This document shows, piece by piece, positions 8,390 to 16,303 of a stretch of DNA of 64,000 nucleotides (position 1 is the first letter of the stretch; every line of letters begins with the position of its first letter). The stretch is from Kosmotoga arenicorallina S304 (lineage in GTDB: Bacteria > Thermotogota > Thermotogae > Petrotogales > Kosmotogaceae). The stretch covers positions 1 to 64,000 of the forward strand of contig NZ_JFHK01000003.1 of NCBI RefSeq assembly GCF_001636545.1, given 5' to 3'. The position numbers were made by a program, and so were the translations under genes. The notes beneath the pieces were generated by a model. It made no database searches, was not told the origin of the DNA, and worked only from the letters and a program-made list of their open reading frames with translations.

Positions 8390-9675
8390 TATTGTTTCTC
8401 ATTATTTTTGGAGCTGTTTTTGCATTGGGATATCCAATCGCTTTTGGTATGATAATGGGAGGTATTGCTTACTTTATTACTAGCGGAATAAACCTGTCAA
8501 CGCTTACAGATATTATGGCTATACAATTACAGGCTAAAGATGTCCTTTTGGCTGTACCGATGTTTATTCTGGCTTCTAATATCATGAATGATTCGGAAAT
8601 CACCGATAAGATCTTCGACTTTGTTAAAAAGGCAATGGGGCCTGTGAGAGGTGGACTGGGTTATGCCAACATAGTAACAAGCATAATCTTTGCTGGAATA
8701 AGCGGGTCCGAAATTGCTGATGTCGCAGGCATTGGAAATATTGAAATCAAAGCCATGTTAGATGATGGTTATGATGGTCCTTTCGCTTGCGCTGTAACAT
8801 GCGCCTCGGCGACTATATCCCCTGTAATTCCACCGAGTATTCCCATGGTTATTTACGCTATGCTTACAGGTGCTTCCCTGGGTTATCTATTTCTCGCAGG
8901 TTTTCTACCCGGGCTTTTTCTTGGTGCTCTTGAAATGTTTATGGTCTTTTACCTTTCTAAAAAGCGAAAATACCCGAAGGGAGTTAAAGTTCCCTTTAGA
9001 ATATTGTTGAGCGGTTTTATTAGGTCATTCCCGGGACTTCTCGCCCCGGTAATTCTTCTCGTGGGTATCTATGGAGGCATTTTTACCCCCACTGAAGCCG
9101 CTGCTGTTGTGGTTGGATATGTAATATTGGTAAGCTTTTTCATATACAGAACTCTCGGCCTTAAGAAACTCTACAAAATATTGATAAAGACTGTTATGAA
9201 CATAGGATATATAAGTTTTATGATTGCTGCCGCCTTTGTTGTTAGCTATGTGATGTCAAGGGAGCAGGTTCCTGCATTGCTGACGTCTACATTCATGAAA
9301 TGGGGGTTGTTGAACAGCAAGTGGCTTTTATTATTAAGCGCAAATATACTCTATTTCATTCTTGGTATGTTTATAGATGTTTCTGTTATTCAGCTTGTCG
9401 TGATTCCCATGCTGTTACCATTAGTGCAGGCAGCCGGGATCGATCTGGTGCATTTTGGTGTGGTAACAACTTTGAATCTGATGCTCGCTCTCGATACTCC
9501 ACCATACGGACAAACCGGTTACATCACAAGTGCTATAAGCGGAACCCCTGTTGGCAAGGTTTTCAAAGAAATGCTAAAATATTGGATCCCCCTTGAAGTT
9601 TTAGCTCTGTTGATAATCACTTATTGGCCGGGTTTCGTTCTCTTTATCCCAAGAATTTTCGGTTATAGAGGCTAA
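8380..9675 (+). CDS. dctM: TRAP transporter large membrane subunit (DctM family)
   Basis: The 431-residue permease has about twelve predicted membrane segments and carries out ion-coupled transport. Family marks are AVPMFILASNIMNDSEITDKIFDFV, GPVRGGLGYANIVTSIIFAGISGSEIADVAGIGNIEIKAM and ISPVIPPSIPMVIYAM, the last being the conserved proline-rich hairpin. GIFTPTEAAAVVVGYV lies in the second half. The start overlaps the end of dctQ. The IclR gene follows after 22 bases. Confidence 0.93.
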   Translation: MGIILFLIIFGAVFALGYPIAFGMIMGGIAYFITSGINLSTLTDIMAIQLQAKDVLLAVPMFILASNIMNDSEITDKIFDFVKKAMGPVRGGLGYANIVTSIIFAGISGSEIADVAGIGNIEIKAMLDDGYDGPFACAVTCASATISPVIPPSIPMVIYAMLTGASLGYLFLAGFLPGLFLGALEMFMVFYLSKKRKYPKGVKVPFRILLSGFIRSFPGLLAPVILLVGIYGGIFTPTEAAAVVVGYVILVSFFIYRTLGLKKLYKILIKTVMNIGYISFMIAAAFVVSYVMSREQVPALLTSTFMKWGLLNSKWLLLLSANILYFILGMFIDVSVIQLVVIPMLLPLVQAAGIDLVHFGVVTTLNLMLALDTPPYGQTGYITSAISGTPVGKVFKEMLKYWIPLEVLALLIITYWPGFVLFIPRIFGYRG

Positions 9676-9697
9676 TTATAAGTATGAGGTGATACAT

Positions 9698-10447
9698 TTG
9701 CAGTCTTTGGAACGATTCATAAGCATTCTTGAATCTTTCAGTGCCGAGCATCCTGAACTAAGCCTTGGCGAGCTCGTCGAAAAAACAAATCTGCCAAAGC
9801 CGACTGTATATCGCATAGTTGAAGCAATGGTTAAATACAACATTCTCAGCAAAAACAAAAAAACAATGCGTTATAAAGTTGGCGTTAAGCTTTTTGAACT
9901 GGGGAGTATTTATCTGGCATCAATGGAATTGAGAGATATCGCATTTCCTTATCTTGATTGGCTTCAACGCCAGACCGGTGAATCAATTCACCTTGGCATT
10001 CTGGATGGAAATGAAGTTGTGTCAATTGAGGGGCTTGAAAGTGCGCATTCTCTAAGATTGAAAGTGTGGATAGGGAAGCGTGCGCCAGTTCACTGTACTG
10101 CTATCGGGAAAGCAATCCTGGCGTTCTTGCCTTCTGAGGAACAGAATGAAATCCTTTCTGAAATCTCCTTGGAATCATTTACAAAGAGTACCATTGTTAG
10201 CATGGAAGAGCTTGAAATCGAGTTAAAAAAAGTTAAAAACGAAGGGATTTCTAAAGATCTGGGCGAACATGAAGATGGGATTCACTGCATAGGTGCACCA
10301 ATCTTTGATAGAAAAGGCAATGTTGTTGCCTCAATAAGCGTTTCCGGCCCCGCTGTAAGAATGACAGAAGAAAAAATGAAAAAATATAAGCCCCTTCTTC
10401 TCAAAGCAGCAAATGGAATTTCAAAAAAGCTGGGGTACTCTTCATAG
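9698..10447 (+). CDS. IclR-family transcriptional regulator
   Basis: The 249-residue cytoplasmic regulator has an N-terminal winged helix (LSLGELVEKTNLPKPTVYRIVEAMVKY, recognition helix near residue 35). The C-terminal effector domain contains IGKAILAFLPSEEQNEIL, GEHEDGIHCIGAPIFD and VASISVSGPAVRMTEE, all typical of IclR. TTG 9698 is favoured by GAGGTGAT at 9687-9694; GTG 9689 would put that site inside the gene. It probably senses the TRAP substrate or a breakdown product and controls the operon it ends, and perhaps the facing kinase and isomerase. Its stop codon overlaps the end of the convergent kinase by 6 bases. Confidence 0.9.
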   Translation: MQSLERFISILESFSAEHPELSLGELVEKTNLPKPTVYRIVEAMVKYNILSKNKKTMRYKVGVKLFELGSIYLASMELRDIAFPYLDWLQRQTGESIHLGILDGNEVVSIEGLESAHSLRLKVWIGKRAPVHCTAIGKAILAFLPSEEQNEILSEISLESFTKSTIVSMEELEIELKKVKNEGISKDLGEHEDGIHCIGAPIFDRKGNVVASISVSGPAVRMTEEKMKKYKPLLLKAANGISKKLGYSS

Positions 10448-11920
10448 TCCCCCGGCTTTTATTCCCCTGTACAAACTTTCAAATCTCGCAAAAGCATCTT
10501 TGTATATCGAACCCCAATCCTTTATCGGTTGAGTTTTTTTGCCATCGGGCAGCCAATTTTTTATCTCTTTCATGTCATTAAACAACCCAATCGCAAGGCC
10601 GGCAAGGAAACAGTCTCCATATGGCGCATCAGAAGAAATTGCGAAAGATCGGATTTCCCTTTCGAGAACTGAAGCTGCTATTTCCAGCCATAAAGAACTC
10701 TTTGATATGCCACCCACGACCATCGTGCAGGGATTTACAGGTATTTTAGCTTTTTCTGCTGCCTTCATATTTAGTTTCAAAACATAAGCGATGGATTCGA
10801 GAAAAGCCCTGTAAAGGTGCGCTTCACCATGGCTAAGGCTGAGTCCATAGATGCACCCCCTTATGTCCATATCCCACAAAGGTGCGCGTTCTCCCATAAA
10901 GAAAGGCAAAACCGTTATCCCTTCTGCCCCCGGTGTTATATGCCTTGCCATAGCTTCAAGATGTGAAAGATTTCTTTCCTTATAAAGTGTCCTGAACCAT
11001 TCGATTATCGCGCCGGCTGTTGTAGCACCTCCGAAAGAATATACCCGTTCTTTTCCGTTGACTACATAAGGGAAATTTACGAAATGCCAATCGAGATGAT
11101 TCCCATTATGAATTGTTCCCCAGCACATAGAAGTGCCTATCATTGCGGTATTTTCACCTTCATCGCATACCCCGGATGCCAAAGTGGCAACAGCTGCATC
11201 GACACCTCCTGATACAACAGGAATACCCGATTTGAAGCCTGTTTCTTTTGCTATTTCTTCAGATAAATAACCCGCGATTGCTTCTGATGGCAAGATCTTC
11301 TCGGGGAGCTTTTCCTGTGAAATTCCCAGCGCTTTTAGCATCTCTTCTGACCAGTTACGCTTTCTCAAATCAAAAATGCCACCAATATTGCCAGCTGATG
11401 AAAAATCGGTGGAGATCTCCCCGGTGAGTTTATAAATAACGTAATCTTTTGGTGGCAAAAAGAGTGCAATTTTCTTCCATATATCTGGCTCGTTGTCATG
11501 TATCCACATCATCTTTGTAAACCCAAAATAAGGATCTACGGTATTCCCGGTAATCTCAAAGAGCTTTTCCACCCCTATGTTTATTTTCACCCATTCTGTT
11601 TGCTCAATTGCCCTTTTATCCATCCAGATTAGCGTGGGATAAACAGGGTTCATTTCACTGTCCAAAGGAACCCCTGCGCCCCCGTATAAACCACTTATGG
11701 CTATTGCTCTCACTTCCGATGTATCGACTTTCTTTGAGAGATCCTTCATGACATTCAAAACCGCGTTTAACCAGATCTGCGCATCACATTCTGCCCACAA
11801 TGGTTTAGGCGTATTTATGGAGTAACTTGCCGAAGCTGAAGTAATCTCACGCCCCGATTCATCTGTAACAATGGCTTTAGTTGAGCTTGTGCCAATATCA
11901 ATACCTATCAGCAAATCCAT
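10442..11920 (-). CDS. FGGY-family carbohydrate kinase
   Basis: This 492-residue sugar kinase is of the FGGY family, which phosphorylates ketoses, gluconate or glycerol with ATP. The N-terminal ATP-binding loop reads GIDIGTSSTKAIVTDESG. PKDYVIYKLTGEISTDFSSAG is the mid-protein family motif. SGGVDAAVATLASGV and AMIGTSMCWGTIHNG follow, and MVVGGISKSSLWLEIAASVL is the C-terminal signature. The best resemblance is to xylulokinase/gluconokinase types, but the exact sugar is open. AAGGTGAT, part of which is the upstream isomerase stop, sets ATG 11920, so the two are translationally coupled. The product of the isomerase is the likely substrate. Confidence 0.88.
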   Translation of the reverse strand: MDLLIGIDIGTSSTKAIVTDESGREITSASASYSINTPKPLWAECDAQIWLNAVLNVMKDLSKKVDTSEVRAIAISGLYGGAGVPLDSEMNPVYPTLIWMDKRAIEQTEWVKINIGVEKLFEITGNTVDPYFGFTKMMWIHDNEPDIWKKIALFLPPKDYVIYKLTGEISTDFSSAGNIGGIFDLRKRNWSEEMLKALGISQEKLPEKILPSEAIAGYLSEEIAKETGFKSGIPVVSGGVDAAVATLASGVCDEGENTAMIGTSMCWGTIHNGNHLDWHFVNFPYVVNGKERVYSFGGATTAGAIIEWFRTLYKERNLSHLEAMARHITPGAEGITVLPFFMGERAPLWDMDIRGCIYGLSLSHGEAHLYRAFLESIAYVLKLNMKAAEKAKIPVNPCTMVVGGISKSSLWLEIAASVLEREIRSFAISSDAPYGDCFLAGLAIGLFNDMKEIKNWLPDGKKTQPIKDWGSIYKDAFARFESLYRGIKAGGL

Positions 11921-11924
11921 AAAA

Positions 11925-13343
11925 TCACCTTCTATACAATTTGTAATCAATTCCGGATATTTCACAGAAGGTCTTCAATTCCTCGACATAATCGCCATAA
12001 ACTGCATGACAATGGTTAGAACCATATGTTGAAAGGAATTCATCTATGGGAACTTCCAGTTTTGCAAAGGCATGAGGCCATTCGATTTGTGTATTTGCAG
12101 CCTTTTCTTCAGCTCTTTCACCCAGGTCGATAAACTCAGCCGGTATGATTGCCATCCAATATTTGCCGTTATTTCGCATGAGTCGGGCTATGGTAACCTT
12201 TCCTGGAGCCGCAATATGCCTCACAGAAGCACCACCTGCGGGGAAGTAAAAACCCTCCGGATAAAACTCTACATATTTGAGGTTTTCTTCTGGAATATAG
12301 GATTTTCCTGCAAAAAAGGTGGCGTGCGAGCCGGAATTGCACAAATCAAGCACATCAAATTCTGCATCATAATGGCGAACATCTGCAAAAAGAACAGGAC
12401 TTCTGGAAATGAATTTCAGAATCTGCATTGTCAAAGCACCATCAGAATCAGCTTCTGTCGCACAAACTATCGGCTCATGTGGCCCATCCCAATCATATGG
12501 GTCGTTAAGAAAGGCTTCAGTAACATCCATTGTAGCGAAATTGTTTGTGAGTTCAGGTTGTGCTTTTATTCCAACGAAGTCAAGCTCCATCTCTTCCACT
12601 ATATCCTTTACGGCGTAGTAGCTTTTTATCTGGAGCTCTAACTTGTCCGGAGTTAATTGTTTTCCATCATAGTGTATCCTCTTAATTCTTGCTTCAAGCC
12701 ATTCCCTGGCTTTTTTGGTCATTCTCTCTGGTATCAGTTCGCTCCTTCTGATAATCTCATACTGGTCTATATGTTCAATATCTATGCCGAATAAGCTGTT
12801 CCATAGATCGACATTTGGAACAGCCGTGTACATACCCATGGGTCTCCCGCCAATAAGACCATAGCGCGAACCTTTCAGTCGGCTTTTTGTAGCTGCAGCT
12901 CTTATGAAAGCTATTATTTTTTGAAGGGCTTCATCACTTTCAATATCTCCCCATACACGTCTCGAAAGAGTGCCGTCGTGATCCAGACTCCCCGCCGCTG
13001 CAAGCATGCCCACCATGCCAGGATACTTTGGATTTACGTTCCCAAAAAGCAGAAAGGGTTGAGGCGCAAATTTGCTGGCAATTACCGTGAAATGCGGGAA
13101 AGCCCATACTGCATAGTTGAAAATCGTAACTTCCGCACCCTCGTTTCTCAATCTGAGTGCTTCTCGCTTTGCTATTGATGGTTTCCACACTATTTCAGAA
13201 CCGGTTATCACCTCAATCTCACCGGTAGATTCAAGCCTTCCTTTGAGCTTTTCCTCAAATCTCTTATTGATTTCAACAAGATCTCTGTGAACGAACTCTC
13301 TGCCATCTGAAAAGGTGAGAATTCCAACTTTGATTTTTTCCAT
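11925..13343 (-). CDS. L-fucose/L-arabinose isomerase-family protein
   Basis: The 472-residue enzyme belongs to the fucose/arabinose isomerase superfamily, which interconverts aldoses and ketoses with a divalent metal. KVGILTFSDGREFVHRDL opens an N-terminal Rossmann-like domain. FLLFGNVNPKYPGMVGMLAAAGSLD follows near residue 105. CATEADSDGALTMQIL carries the Glu/Asp metal-ligand region of FucI-type enzymes, followed by LFADVRHYDAEFDVLDLCNSGSHATFF. GGAGGGGGAG precedes ATG 13343. It heads a minus-strand pair with the FGGY kinase and has an extended -10 promoter at 13421-13429. It resembles the shorter (about 470 residues) FucI-like proteins rather than classical 590-residue FucI. The sugar is unknown. 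Confidence 0.85.
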   Translation of the reverse strand: MEKIKVGILTFSDGREFVHRDLVEINKRFEEKLKGRLESTGEIEVITGSEIVWKPSIAKREALRLRNEGAEVTIFNYAVWAFPHFTVIASKFAPQPFLLFGNVNPKYPGMVGMLAAAGSLDHDGTLSRRVWGDIESDEALQKIIAFIRAAATKSRLKGSRYGLIGGRPMGMYTAVPNVDLWNSLFGIDIEHIDQYEIIRRSELIPERMTKKAREWLEARIKRIHYDGKQLTPDKLELQIKSYYAVKDIVEEMELDFVGIKAQPELTNNFATMDVTEAFLNDPYDWDGPHEPIVCATEADSDGALTMQILKFISRSPVLFADVRHYDAEFDVLDLCNSGSHATFFAGKSYIPEENLKYVEFYPEGFYFPAGGASVRHIAAPGKVTIARLMRNNGKYWMAIIPAEFIDLGERAEEKAANTQIEWPHAFAKLEVPIDEFLSTYGSNHCHAVYGDYVEELKTFCEISGIDYKLYRR

Positions 13344-13420
13344 GGTAACTCCCCCTCCTATTTTCCCAATAATTCGATCTTTAATTCCCGAAAATTTGGG
13401 GCAAAAAACTCTCCAATTAG

Positions 13421-13429
13421 ATTTTATCA
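13421..13429 (-). promoter_or_regulatory. Extended -10 promoter of the isomerase-kinase pair
   Basis: On the minus strand the sequence reads TGATAAAAT, within the 14-mer AATGGTGATAAAAT (13421-13434). No strong -35 is present, as expected for an extended -10 promoter. The leader would be about 70 bases. Confidence 0.45.
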
Positions 13430-13526
13430 CCATTTCAGCTAATAAAAGCAGTGAGAAAGACTGAAAAATCACTTAAACCATTCACAATTTCATTTGTCGC
13501 ATTGCTTTTTTGGTTTTTATCAATGG

Positions 13527-13535
13527 TGATAAAAT
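13527..13535 (+). promoter_or_regulatory. Extended -10 promoter of the LURP-one gene
   Basis: TGATAAAAT lies within AATGGTGATAAAAT (13522-13535), the same 14-mer as in the divergent promoter at 13421-13434. The leader to ATG 13607 would be about 65 bases. Confidence 0.45.
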
Positions 13536-13606
13536 GGCATCAGAGAAAATAATTAAGCACCTAAGCGTGAATTTTAACTTCAAAAAAATTTTTTGGGGGG
13601 AATATT

Positions 13607-14092
13607 ATGCGTTTTCAAATTCGAGAAAAAGTCTTTTCAATAGGCGACAAATTCACAATAAAGGATCAATTTGGGGAAGACAGGTATTTTGTTCGAGGGA
13701 AAGTTTTTAGCCTTGGCAACAAGCTGTATCTCGAAGATATGCAGGGAAATGAGCTCATTTATATTGAACAAAAGTTGCTTCGGCTCTTACCAGAATATAT
13801 TCTTTACAAAAATAACAAGCCAATCGCAAAAGTAAAAAGGAAAATTTCTTTTTTGCGTCCTAAGTTTGAAATAGAGGGTGAACTCGGAAATTTCGCGATC
13901 TCTGGAAACTACATGGCACACGAGTTTTCAATCCTCAGAGAAGGAACAACGATGGCAAAAGTATCGAAAAAGTGGTTTGCTTTCTCTGATATTTATGGCT
14001 TAGAAGTCTATTATGACGAACTGACCGAATTTCTCATAGCTCTCACCATCGTCATAGATCAGGTGCTTTACGATAAATCAAACCGTGATTGA
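13607..14092 (+). CDS. LURP-one-related (YxjI/tubby-C-like) protein
   Basis: The 161-residue protein reads as a chain of beta strands: MRFQIREKVFSIGDKFTIKD, YFVRGKVFSLGNKLYLEDMQGNELIYIEQKLLRLLPEY, then ISFLRPKFEIEGELGNFAI and a late VSKKWFAFSDIYGLEVYYDE. This order is characteristic of the LURP-one/YxjI family, a tubby-like 12-strand barrel of uncertain role, perhaps membrane or lipid sensing. GGGGGG precedes ATG 13607. It is a single gene with its own promoter. Only the family call is supported. Confidence 0.8.
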   Translation: MRFQIREKVFSIGDKFTIKDQFGEDRYFVRGKVFSLGNKLYLEDMQGNELIYIEQKLLRLLPEYILYKNNKPIAKVKRKISFLRPKFEIEGELGNFAISGNYMAHEFSILREGTTMAKVSKKWFAFSDIYGLEVYYDELTEFLIALTIVIDQVLYDKSNRD

Positions 14093-14292
14093 TTATGAAG
14101 GTTTCACATAATGCCATTTTGAATCCATAAGATATGCGATTCACGTTAGAAGAGAAGATATTCAGAAATGATAATGCTATATCATTGTCACAAAATTTAT
14201 TTTGGCAAAACCATAGTGTAATAGTTCATGCTCATAATATATTATGAGTGCGACCCCCTATCCCCCCTTGGATAGAAAGCGCTCGGGGACCC
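14093..14292. other. Palindrome-rich intergenic region
   Basis: Several inverted repeats lie in this gap: AATGATA-N6-TATCATT at 14167-14186, the perfect 18-bp palindrome CTCATAATATATTATGAG at 14231-14248, and CTATCC-N6-GGATAG at 14258-14275. A GC-rich hairpin follows, running past the edge of the gap into the rluB end. No coding sequence is visible. Confidence 0.5.
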
Positions 14293-14312
14293 TTAGCGGT
14301 CCCCTTTAATTA
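14285..14312 (+). terminator. Hairpin terminator at the convergent LURP-one/rluB junction
   Basis: The stem GGGGACC (14285-14291) / GGTCCCC (14298-14304) is followed on the plus strand by TTTAATTATTTT. It overlaps the last codons of minus-strand rluB. The T tract favours plus-strand termination. In the minus direction the stem lacks a T run. Confidence 0.55.
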
Positions 14313-15030
14313 TTTTAGATAATTCTTCTTCGTTCAATCTTTTTATCATGCCCGGTTTTGGAACTATGTCAATATTCAGTCCGCCTATTGCTGTTCTCTT
14401 TAAAGCTAACACCCGTTTATTTAGAACCTTAAACATTTCCCGGACTTCACGTTTATGCCCTTCGTGAATTATAAGCTCCACAATTGTACTCTTCTCTTTT
14501 TTCTTCAATACTCTAACCCTGGCCCCTGAGGTTTTGAAACCATCTTCCAATATCACACCTTTACTCAGGATTTCCAGCTCCTTTTCAGATAGAAAGTCAT
14601 CTATTGTGGCTATATAGGTTTTTTCGATCTCTGAAGAAGGGTGAGCGATTTTGTTTGCAAAGTTACCGTCATTTGTCAAAAGCAAAAGACCTTCGGTATC
14701 TCTGTCCAGCCGACCTACATGAAACACTTTTTCTCTTATTTTGCCAGCCACAAGATCTGCAATAGTTAGTCTTCCCCTGTCATCTTTCATCGCAGTAATG
14801 ATGCCTGCCGGCTTATGAAATGCATATACCACTTTCTCTTCATAGCGGGGATTTACTTTTTCATTATCGAGAAAGACATTAGAGAAAGAATCAATTTCTA
14901 ACCAGGGATCAGTGATGACTCTGCCGTTGACTTTAACACGGCCAGATTTTATAGCTTCACCTGCTTTCCTTCGGGACAGATTCGTGTTCCTCTGAAGAAA
15001 TCTTTGAAGCTTTTCCCTCAGTTCCTCCAA
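14293..15030 (-). CDS. rluB: 23S rRNA pseudouridine synthase, RluB/RsuA family
   Basis: The 245-residue cytoplasmic enzyme isomerises a uridine in ribosomal RNA. The N-terminal S4 RNA-binding domain (LQRFLQRNTNLSRRKAGEAIKSGRVKVNG) is followed by the catalytic motif FHVGRLDRDTEGLLLLTNDG, where the Asp in GRLDRDTEGL is catalytic. EGHKREVREMFKVLNKRVLALKRTAIGGL is also typical. The likely start is TTG 15030. The S4 domain begins within a few residues, so the start cannot lie much further in. Hence the gene overlaps scpB by about 70 bases, which is long. The ribosome site AGGGGAGG touches the TTG, so the exact start is uncertain. RluB versus RsuA is not resolved. Confidence 0.88.
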   Translation of the reverse strand: MEELREKLQRFLQRNTNLSRRKAGEAIKSGRVKVNGRVITDPWLEIDSFSNVFLDNEKVNPRYEEKVVYAFHKPAGIITAMKDDRGRLTIADLVAGKIREKVFHVGRLDRDTEGLLLLTNDGNFANKIAHPSSEIEKTYIATIDDFLSEKELEILSKGVILEDGFKTSGARVRVLKKKEKSTIVELIIHEGHKREVREMFKVLNKRVLALKRTAIGGLNIDIVPKPGMIKRLNEEELSKIIKGDR

Positions 15031-15550
15031 CCTCCCCTAATGGCAATTCAAGCCCCTGAACAATTTCAGAAAGGTCATTTATCTGAAAGGTATCGTAAAA
15101 TCTGTTGGTGACCTTATACAGATATGGACGCCCGGGAAGCTTGGATTTTGATTTCCTGATGAGTTTCATACGGCTGAGCTCTAAAAGCTGGGATTGCGAT
15201 GATCTTCCTCTTATCAATTCCACGTCCGTGCGGGTAATCGGACCGCGTATAGCAACAATTGCCAACACTTCCATCTGGGAGTCAGTTATACTCACGATTG
15301 GTCTTTTGCTCAGCTGTGAGACATATTTCTGAACCTCTTTTTTGGTATAAAAGCGCAACTTACCCTTCACAACTTTCAAATTGACGCCATGATTGGGATT
15401 ATTGTATTCCTCCTGAAGCTCTTCAATCAAAATCATGACCTGGTTGAGCTTCATTCCAAGGATTTTGGCTATTTTTTTTGGTTCAATTCCCTGCTTTGCT
15501 GCAAATATAAGTGCTTCTACCGCGGCTTTTCTTGTAAGTTCGGTGGCCAT
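14957..15550 (-). CDS. scpB: Segregation and condensation protein B
   Basis: The 197-residue ScpB is the winged-helix dimer that, with ScpA, binds SMC to organise and segregate the chromosome. Family marks are KAAVEALIFAAKQGIEPKKIAKILGM, TDSQMEVLAIVAIRGPITRTDVELIRGRSS and LGLPGRPYLY-like SKLPGRPYLYKVTNRFYDTF. ATG 15550 overlaps the scpA stop by one base (TAATG), giving tight coupling. The C-terminal tail overlaps the start of rluB. The order scpA-scpB-rluB is widely conserved in bacteria. Confidence 0.95.
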   Translation of the reverse strand: MATELTRKAAVEALIFAAKQGIEPKKIAKILGMKLNQVMILIEELQEEYNNPNHGVNLKVVKGKLRFYTKKEVQKYVSQLSKRPIVSITDSQMEVLAIVAIRGPITRTDVELIRGRSSQSQLLELSRMKLIRKSKSKLPGRPYLYKVTNRFYDTFQINDLSEIVQGLELPLGEVGGTEGKASKISSEEHESVPKESR

Positions 15551-16302
15551 TATTTCACCTTCCCGATTTTCTGCTCTTCATTAATCTGTTCAACAACAGT
15601 TTCCATAACATTAAAAACTCTTTTTATGAGTGGTTCAGGATCCAGAGTTACTATTTCGTATTTCCCATATTTTATGAGTTCAAGCACCGCGAGAAATGTA
15701 ACAATCGCTTCTATTCTGCTTTTACAACTTTTCAGCAATTCTAAAAGCCTTATTTGTGGGTATTCGTTCTCCAGTTCTTCCATGCGTTCTTCCACGCTGT
15801 ACAACTCTGCGGTTATCGTATATACCTTTTCCTTCTCAATCGCCTCTTTTAGTATGCTTTTAAAACTTTGGACGAGCCTCTCGGGAAGGGTATCCACTGA
15901 GGTGTCTTCCTCGGTAATCCCAACTTTTACCCGTTCATAAGAGTAGGACTCGTACAATTTTTCTCTGAATCTGGTTGATAGTTCTTTGAGGGTTTTGTAT
16001 TCTTCTATCTGGCGGTAAAGCTGTGTCTGCTGCTTTTTGAGCTCCTCTGCTTCCTGAGGGCTCAATCTGGGCAGAAGTGCTTTTGACTTCATCTGCATAA
16101 GAGTTGAAGCCATAACGATAAAATCACTGGTGACTTCCATATCGAGCTTTTTCATCTTTTCAATATGTGCCATGAATTCATCTGCAATGACCGTTATCGG
16201 TATAGAACGGATATCGAGTCTGTGCTTTCTTACAAGGAAAAGCAGCAAGTCCAGTGGACCCTCAAACTCCGGTAAAGAATAAACGAGCTTAAGTTGCTCC
16301 AT
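15550..16302 (-). CDS. scpA: Segregation and condensation protein A
   Basis: The 250-residue ScpA is the kleisin that bridges the SMC heads. The N-terminal motif LPEFEGPLDLLLFLVRKHRLDIRSIPI is diagnostic, followed by DFIVMASTLMQMKSKALLP. The C-terminal winged helix includes IEAIVTFLAVLELIKYGKY. The start lies one base after the trpS stop, so it is translated from the same message. The middle is acidic and helical, as usual. Confidence 0.95.
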   Translation of the reverse strand: MEQLKLVYSLPEFEGPLDLLLFLVRKHRLDIRSIPITVIADEFMAHIEKMKKLDMEVTSDFIVMASTLMQMKSKALLPRLSPQEAEELKKQQTQLYRQIEEYKTLKELSTRFREKLYESYSYERVKVGITEEDTSVDTLPERLVQSFKSILKEAIEKEKVYTITAELYSVEERMEELENEYPQIRLLELLKSCKSRIEAIVTFLAVLELIKYGKYEIVTLDPEPLIKRVFNVMETVVEQINEEQKIGKVK

Positions 16303-16303
16303 T

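Noticed and set aside
9511-9524. AACCGGTTACA in dctM, similar to the LacI operator
   Set aside because: It is inside a coding region and encodes a conserved part of DctM. Similar TGAAACCGGTT at 45826-45836 in iadA and AACCGGTT at 5301-5308 in the lipoprotein gene were rejected for the same reason.
12072-12641. 189-codon plus-strand frame opposite the isomerase gene
   Set aside because: Antisense shadow of a well-supported enzyme gene; Cys-rich translation and no ribosome site.
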